Shown here one piece after another: positions 61,086 through 64,000 of a stretch of DNA of 64,000 nt (positions are counted from its first letter, which is position 1; each line of letters begins with the position of its first letter). Origin of the DNA: JAVBMP01 sp031552195. Its GTDB lineage: Bacteria > Desulfobacterota > Desulfovibrionia > Desulfovibrionales > Desulfovibrionaceae. Under the pieces are notes generated by a model. That model ran no database searches. It was not told where the DNA came from and saw nothing but the letters and a program-made list of their open reading frames with translations. A program made the translations under genes and the position numbers. The stretch spans positions 62,001 to 126,000 of the forward strand of contig JAVBMT010000023.1 in assembly GCA_031552195.1 (NCBI GenBank). Direction: 5' to 3'.

Positions 61086-63773
61086 TCATTCCGTTTTGGT
61101 CAACCTGAATTCATACGGAGCGAACTCGTCAGCGTTGCCGTTAAGGGCCAAACCCAGAGCCAGGCGGACGAGCAGAAGCGGCGAAAGATAATTATTACAC
61201 CAATTCGCCGTGAAAATACAACTTATGTTTTCCGGAGAGAGAGAAAATGAGCTGAAAAAAGAACGCAGGTCAAGCTGTTTGTCGCTTTGCGGACCCTTTT
61301 TGCCCGGCTTGACCCAAGGCAAAGAAACCGCCCGTTCCAAGGCTTCCCAAGCCTGAACGAACAGCCCGCCGCGCTCTGGCGAACCAGCCCAGTCCATGCG
61401 GAAGCGTTCTTCCGCCTGTTCTTCAGGGCGGCGGTTCACAGGCAGCTCTTCAACCCGGAATACGTTCAACCCCGCTGGTAAAACCCCACGCATGGCCTCG
61501 AACACTTTTCCAGCGCTCCATTCCTCGCGCAAATGCACGCACATCCACTCGCAGCGGCTGGCCACGCCGACCGGCAAGGCCCGGGCGAAAGAAATCTGCG
61601 GCAAAGGATGAAAACCCTGGCTGAAGGCCAGCGGCAAACCGGCCCGGCGCATGGCCCGCTCAAAAATGGACTGCAGCTCCAGCTGGCTAAGAAAGGTCGC
61701 TCCTTCCTCCTTGCGGTACCACAAGCGAAAATGGGCGGCCTTGCGCGTAAGCGCCGGGTTTATCTTTGGAGGAAGGGCTTTTTTGCCTTGGCCGGAGGCC
61801 TTGCCGTTTGCGCCTTCAGTCCGCGCCGGCCCTTCACCGGGCTGCGCGTATTCCGGCTTCACTATCACCCTGCCGTAGCCGTCAAGGCGGGCGCTGTGCG
61901 CCTCTTGATCGCGCTGGGGAAGGTTAAGGCGGTTGGCGTAGCTTTCACCGTCAGAGCGAGCGCCAAGCAGCGACGGGGCGGCCCTGGTGTCGCAAACGCC
62001 GCACTGGCGGCAGGCGTTATAGCGGCAATCCTGAGTAACCTTGCCTTGTTTGCTCCTTTCCAGCTCGCGCGATAAAAATTCCTTGGAAACCCCGCTCTCC
62101 AGATGCTCCCATGGCAACGGCGCGCCATGCTCCAGCGCCCCGGTGAATTCCAAGGGATCAAGACCGTTCTCGCGCAGCGCCTCCAGCCACGGCTCCAGGC
62201 TGAAATTGTCTATCCAATCAGTAAAAACCGCACCTTTGCGGTAGGCGCTTTCCACAACTCCGGCCAGGCGGCGGTCTCCACGCGAGAACACCCCTTCAAG
62301 AAAACTCATTTCAGGTTCGTGCCAGCGCAGCTTGATGCGTTTTTCCTGACGCACGGCGCTAAGCAGAACGCCGACGCGCCGGCGTATTTCCTCGCGGCTT
62401 ATCTGCTCTTCCCACTGGAAAGGCGTGTGCGCCTTGGGCACGAAAGGCGAAACCGCAACCGTTACCTGCAACCGTTTTATACCAGGCCCGGCGGCGTCAC
62501 GCGCCTTACGGGCCAGGTCGATTATAGCCAGCAGGTCTTCGTCCGTTTCAGTCGGCAGGCCGATCATAAAGTAAAGCTTCACCTGCTGCCAGCCGTGCTC
62601 GAAAAGCTTCTGCACGTGGGTGACAAGCTCCGCTTCGGTAATGCCTTTGTTGATAACGTCGCGCAAGCGCTGGCTTCCGGCCTCCGGGGCCAAAGTGGCG
62701 CCGCTGCGTTTGATGCCGGCCACGCCCTGCATGATGGAATCGTCAATCGAACCCACACGCAGGGAAGGCAGGGAAACGGCTATCTGTTCGGCGGCACACC
62801 GGTCAAGGCAGGAATGAAACAGGGTTTTCAACGCGGAAAAATCTCCGGTGCTGAGCGAAAGGAAGGAAACGTCGTCATAACCGGTTCCTTTCAGGCTGGC
62901 GTCAAGCAGTTCACGCAAATTTTCCACCGAACGCTCGCGCGCCGGGCGGTAAATGATTCCGGCCTGGCAAAAACGGCACCCTCTGGTGCAGCCGCGCCCT
63001 ATTTCAAGGGCCAGGCGGTTATGCACGGCCCCGAACGGAACGGGCTGAACCGAGGGATAAAAGGCCTTGTCCATATCCGGAATGGCCCTGCGCTTGACGG
63101 AGGCATGCCACGGCTTAAGGGGAACAGGCGGCAGGCGGCTGCCGGAATCGGAAAAAAACTCCGGCACATACACGCCTTCAAGGCGCGACGCTTCTTCAAG
63201 CAGTGCTTCGCGGCTCCAGCCTTCCGCCTTGGCTTTTTCTAAAATGCGGAGGAATTCCGGCAGAATTTCCTCGCCTTCGCCGAGGAACATCAAATCCACA
63301 AAAGGGGCCAAGGGCTCGGCCGCAAGGGTACACCCCCCTCCAGCCGTGATTACGGGCCAGTTTCCGCCGGAAGCGGATCGTTCGGCGCTGCGCAGGGGAA
63401 TTCCGGCGAGGTCCATCATATAAAGAACATTGGTGTAGCAAAGCTCATGCGTGATGCTGAACCCGACCATATCCAGCTCAGCCAGAGGAATGTCGGATTC
63501 CAGCGTGCAAAGCGGGGCTTCATGTTCGCGCAATATGGCGGCGGCCTCCGTGCAGGGCGCGAAAACGCGCTCCGCCTGCCAGGACCGCTCTGAATTCACC
63601 AGGCCGTAAAGAATTTTCTGCCCCAGGTAGGACATGCCCACCTCATATAGGTCTGGAAAGGCCAGCCCTATGCGCAGGGACGGTTTTTCCCATGAGGGGT
63701 CACGGTGCACGGCGCCCTCTTCCGTGCCGGTGTAACGGCTCGGCTTGGGCAGGATGGAAAGTAGATGGCGCAT
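61086..63773 (-). CDS. Radical SAM protein of the TIGR03960/DUF2344 fused type
   Basis: An 895-residue protein. The first 220 residues resemble a B12-binding domain. The radical SAM centre is CTRGCRFCQAG near residue 264 (C-x3-C-x2-C), followed by SFLSLSTGDFS and a TIM-barrel-like region. A further Cys cluster, CRYNACRQCGVC, lies near residue 585. The last 200 residues are the DUF2344 domain (RLWYRKEEGATFLSQLELQ, FSQGFHPLPQISFARALPVG). The substrate of this fusion is unknown. It abuts the upstream partial gene with its ATG directly after the stop, so they are co-transcribed. A variable tail ends the protein. Confidence 0.9.
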   Translation of the reverse strand: MRHLLSILPKPSRYTGTEEGAVHRDPSWEKPSLRIGLAFPDLYEVGMSYLGQKILYGLVNSERSWQAERVFAPCTEAAAILREHEAPLCTLESDIPLAELDMVGFSITHELCYTNVLYMMDLAGIPLRSAERSASGGNWPVITAGGGCTLAAEPLAPFVDLMFLGEGEEILPEFLRILEKAKAEGWSREALLEEASRLEGVYVPEFFSDSGSRLPPVPLKPWHASVKRRAIPDMDKAFYPSVQPVPFGAVHNRLALEIGRGCTRGCRFCQAGIIYRPARERSVENLRELLDASLKGTGYDDVSFLSLSTGDFSALKTLFHSCLDRCAAEQIAVSLPSLRVGSIDDSIMQGVAGIKRSGATLAPEAGSQRLRDVINKGITEAELVTHVQKLFEHGWQQVKLYFMIGLPTETDEDLLAIIDLARKARDAAGPGIKRLQVTVAVSPFVPKAHTPFQWEEQISREEIRRRVGVLLSAVRQEKRIKLRWHEPEMSFLEGVFSRGDRRLAGVVESAYRKGAVFTDWIDNFSLEPWLEALRENGLDPLEFTGALEHGAPLPWEHLESGVSKEFLSRELERSKQGKVTQDCRYNACRQCGVCDTRAAPSLLGARSDGESYANRLNLPQRDQEAHSARLDGYGRVIVKPEYAQPGEGPARTEGANGKASGQGKKALPPKINPALTRKAAHFRLWYRKEEGATFLSQLELQSIFERAMRRAGLPLAFSQGFHPLPQISFARALPVGVASRCEWMCVHLREEWSAGKVFEAMRGVLPAGLNVFRVEELPVNRRPEEQAEERFRMDWAGSPERGGLFVQAWEALERAVSLPWVKPGKKGPQSDKQLDLRSFFSSFSLSPENISCIFTANWCNNYLSPLLLVRLALGLALNGNADEFAPYEFRLTKTE

Positions 63774-64000
63774 CTATTTACCGCGGATCAGTCCGGAAAT
63801 GTCGGCTCCCTTGCCGGGGTTTTTCAGGTCAAGCCCGCCCAGGCCGCCGGCGCTCAAGGTCAGGTTGGAGCAGGCCTCGAGGTAGCGCGTTTTCATTTCT
63901 TCAGGGCAGTTGGCGTAGGTGTACAAAACATGCGAAAGGGATATTTCCCCGTTGAATTCCTGATCAAAGGGATAGCCGTAAGGCATGATCATAAGCTGCA
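63774..64000 (-). CDS. C-terminal end of an unknown gene, cut by the window edge
   Basis: About 75 codons of a protein that begins beyond base 64000; the frame stays open to the edge. The visible part has IMPYGYPFDQEFNGEIS, then LYTYANCPEEMKTRYLEACS and a Gly/Leu-rich tail ending IRGK. I do not recognise it. Its stop directly precedes the ATG of the radical SAM gene, so the two are likely in one operon. An ATG at 63992 exists but is probably internal. Confidence 0.5.
   Translation of the reverse strand, partial: QLMIMPYGYPFDQEFNGEISLSHVLYTYANCPEEMKTRYLEACSNLTLSAGGLGGLDLKNPGKGADISGLIRGK

Noticed and set aside
1..64000. tRNA, rRNA, prophage, restriction-modification or toxin-antitoxin genes
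   Set aside because: None was recognised on either strand. Short unlisted RNAs cannot be excluded by reading alone.

Overview
The window looks like a chromosomal segment of a flagellated, strictly anaerobic, Gram-negative bacterium, most likely a Desulfovibrio-type member of the Desulfovibrionales. The pointers are the gene content and neighbourhoods: rubrerythrin beside a two-gene SufC-SufB system, a sigma-32 gene followed by a TPR lipoprotein and a LolB-like lipoprotein, rodZ-recO-glyQ-glyS in one run, a fused ispDF, a tRNA methyltransferase of the folate-dependent TrmFO type, two short flagellins, and LpxB, LolB-like and SurA-like proteins that imply an outer membrane. The assignment rests on recalled family features only; no search was run. 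No rRNA, tRNA, CRISPR array, prophage or intact insertion sequence was seen.

Layout. 1-6997: the 5' end of an AlgI-type O-acyltransferase, an orphan gene with a flagellar-type promoter, trmFO, a glycosyltransferase-like gene, and a leftward plsC-like/glycosyltransferase/hypothetical run. 7000-16000: flagellin 1 with two sigma-28-type promoters, then leftward nucleotide-sugar genes (ugd, aminotransferase, epimerase), darP/yjgA, lpxB, a nucleoside-gate membrane protein and rfbD. 16000-24900: purQ, a small Cys/His protein, rpoH with two lipoprotein genes, then a chemoreceptor and a WcbI-like gene on the other strand. 25000-33200: pyrB-pyrC, an HD protein with a worn-out nucleotidyltransferase head, a 151-bp MITE-like element, a sirtuin/HAD pair, rubrerythrin with a PerR-type operator, and sufC-sufB. 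33500-44000: flagellin 2 with a sigma-54-type promoter, rnc, then a rightward run: a DsbA-like protein, lytic transglycosylase, Rsm22-like methyltransferase, ispDF, fadD and a glycosyltransferase. 44100-64000: all leftward: a 1064-residue membrane protein with a PHP-like segment, a 1040-residue RTX/vWA surface protein, glyS, glyQ, recO, rodZ, a SurA-like foldase, an M16 protease, a radical SAM protein and a partial gene.

How the parts fit. Much of the window serves the cell surface: sugar nucleotide synthesis (ugd, rfbD, epimerase/aminotransferase), glycosyltransfer, lipid A (lpxB), phospholipid (plsC-like), lipoprotein and outer-membrane protein handling (LolB-like, SurA-like, M16 protease), wall cutting, and a secreted RTX adhesin. 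Rubrerythrin and SufCB form an oxygen/iron-sulfur block. The two flagellins are about 90 percent identical yet appear to be read by different sigma factors.

The observations most worth following are the Cys-rich insert in SufC, the degenerate PHP-like and nucleotidyltransferase-like segments in two otherwise unplaced proteins, the split sigma control and patchy conversion of the flagellins, the MITE-like element ending at the sirtuin stop codon, and the lack of a conventional start codon for the glycosyltransferase after fadD.
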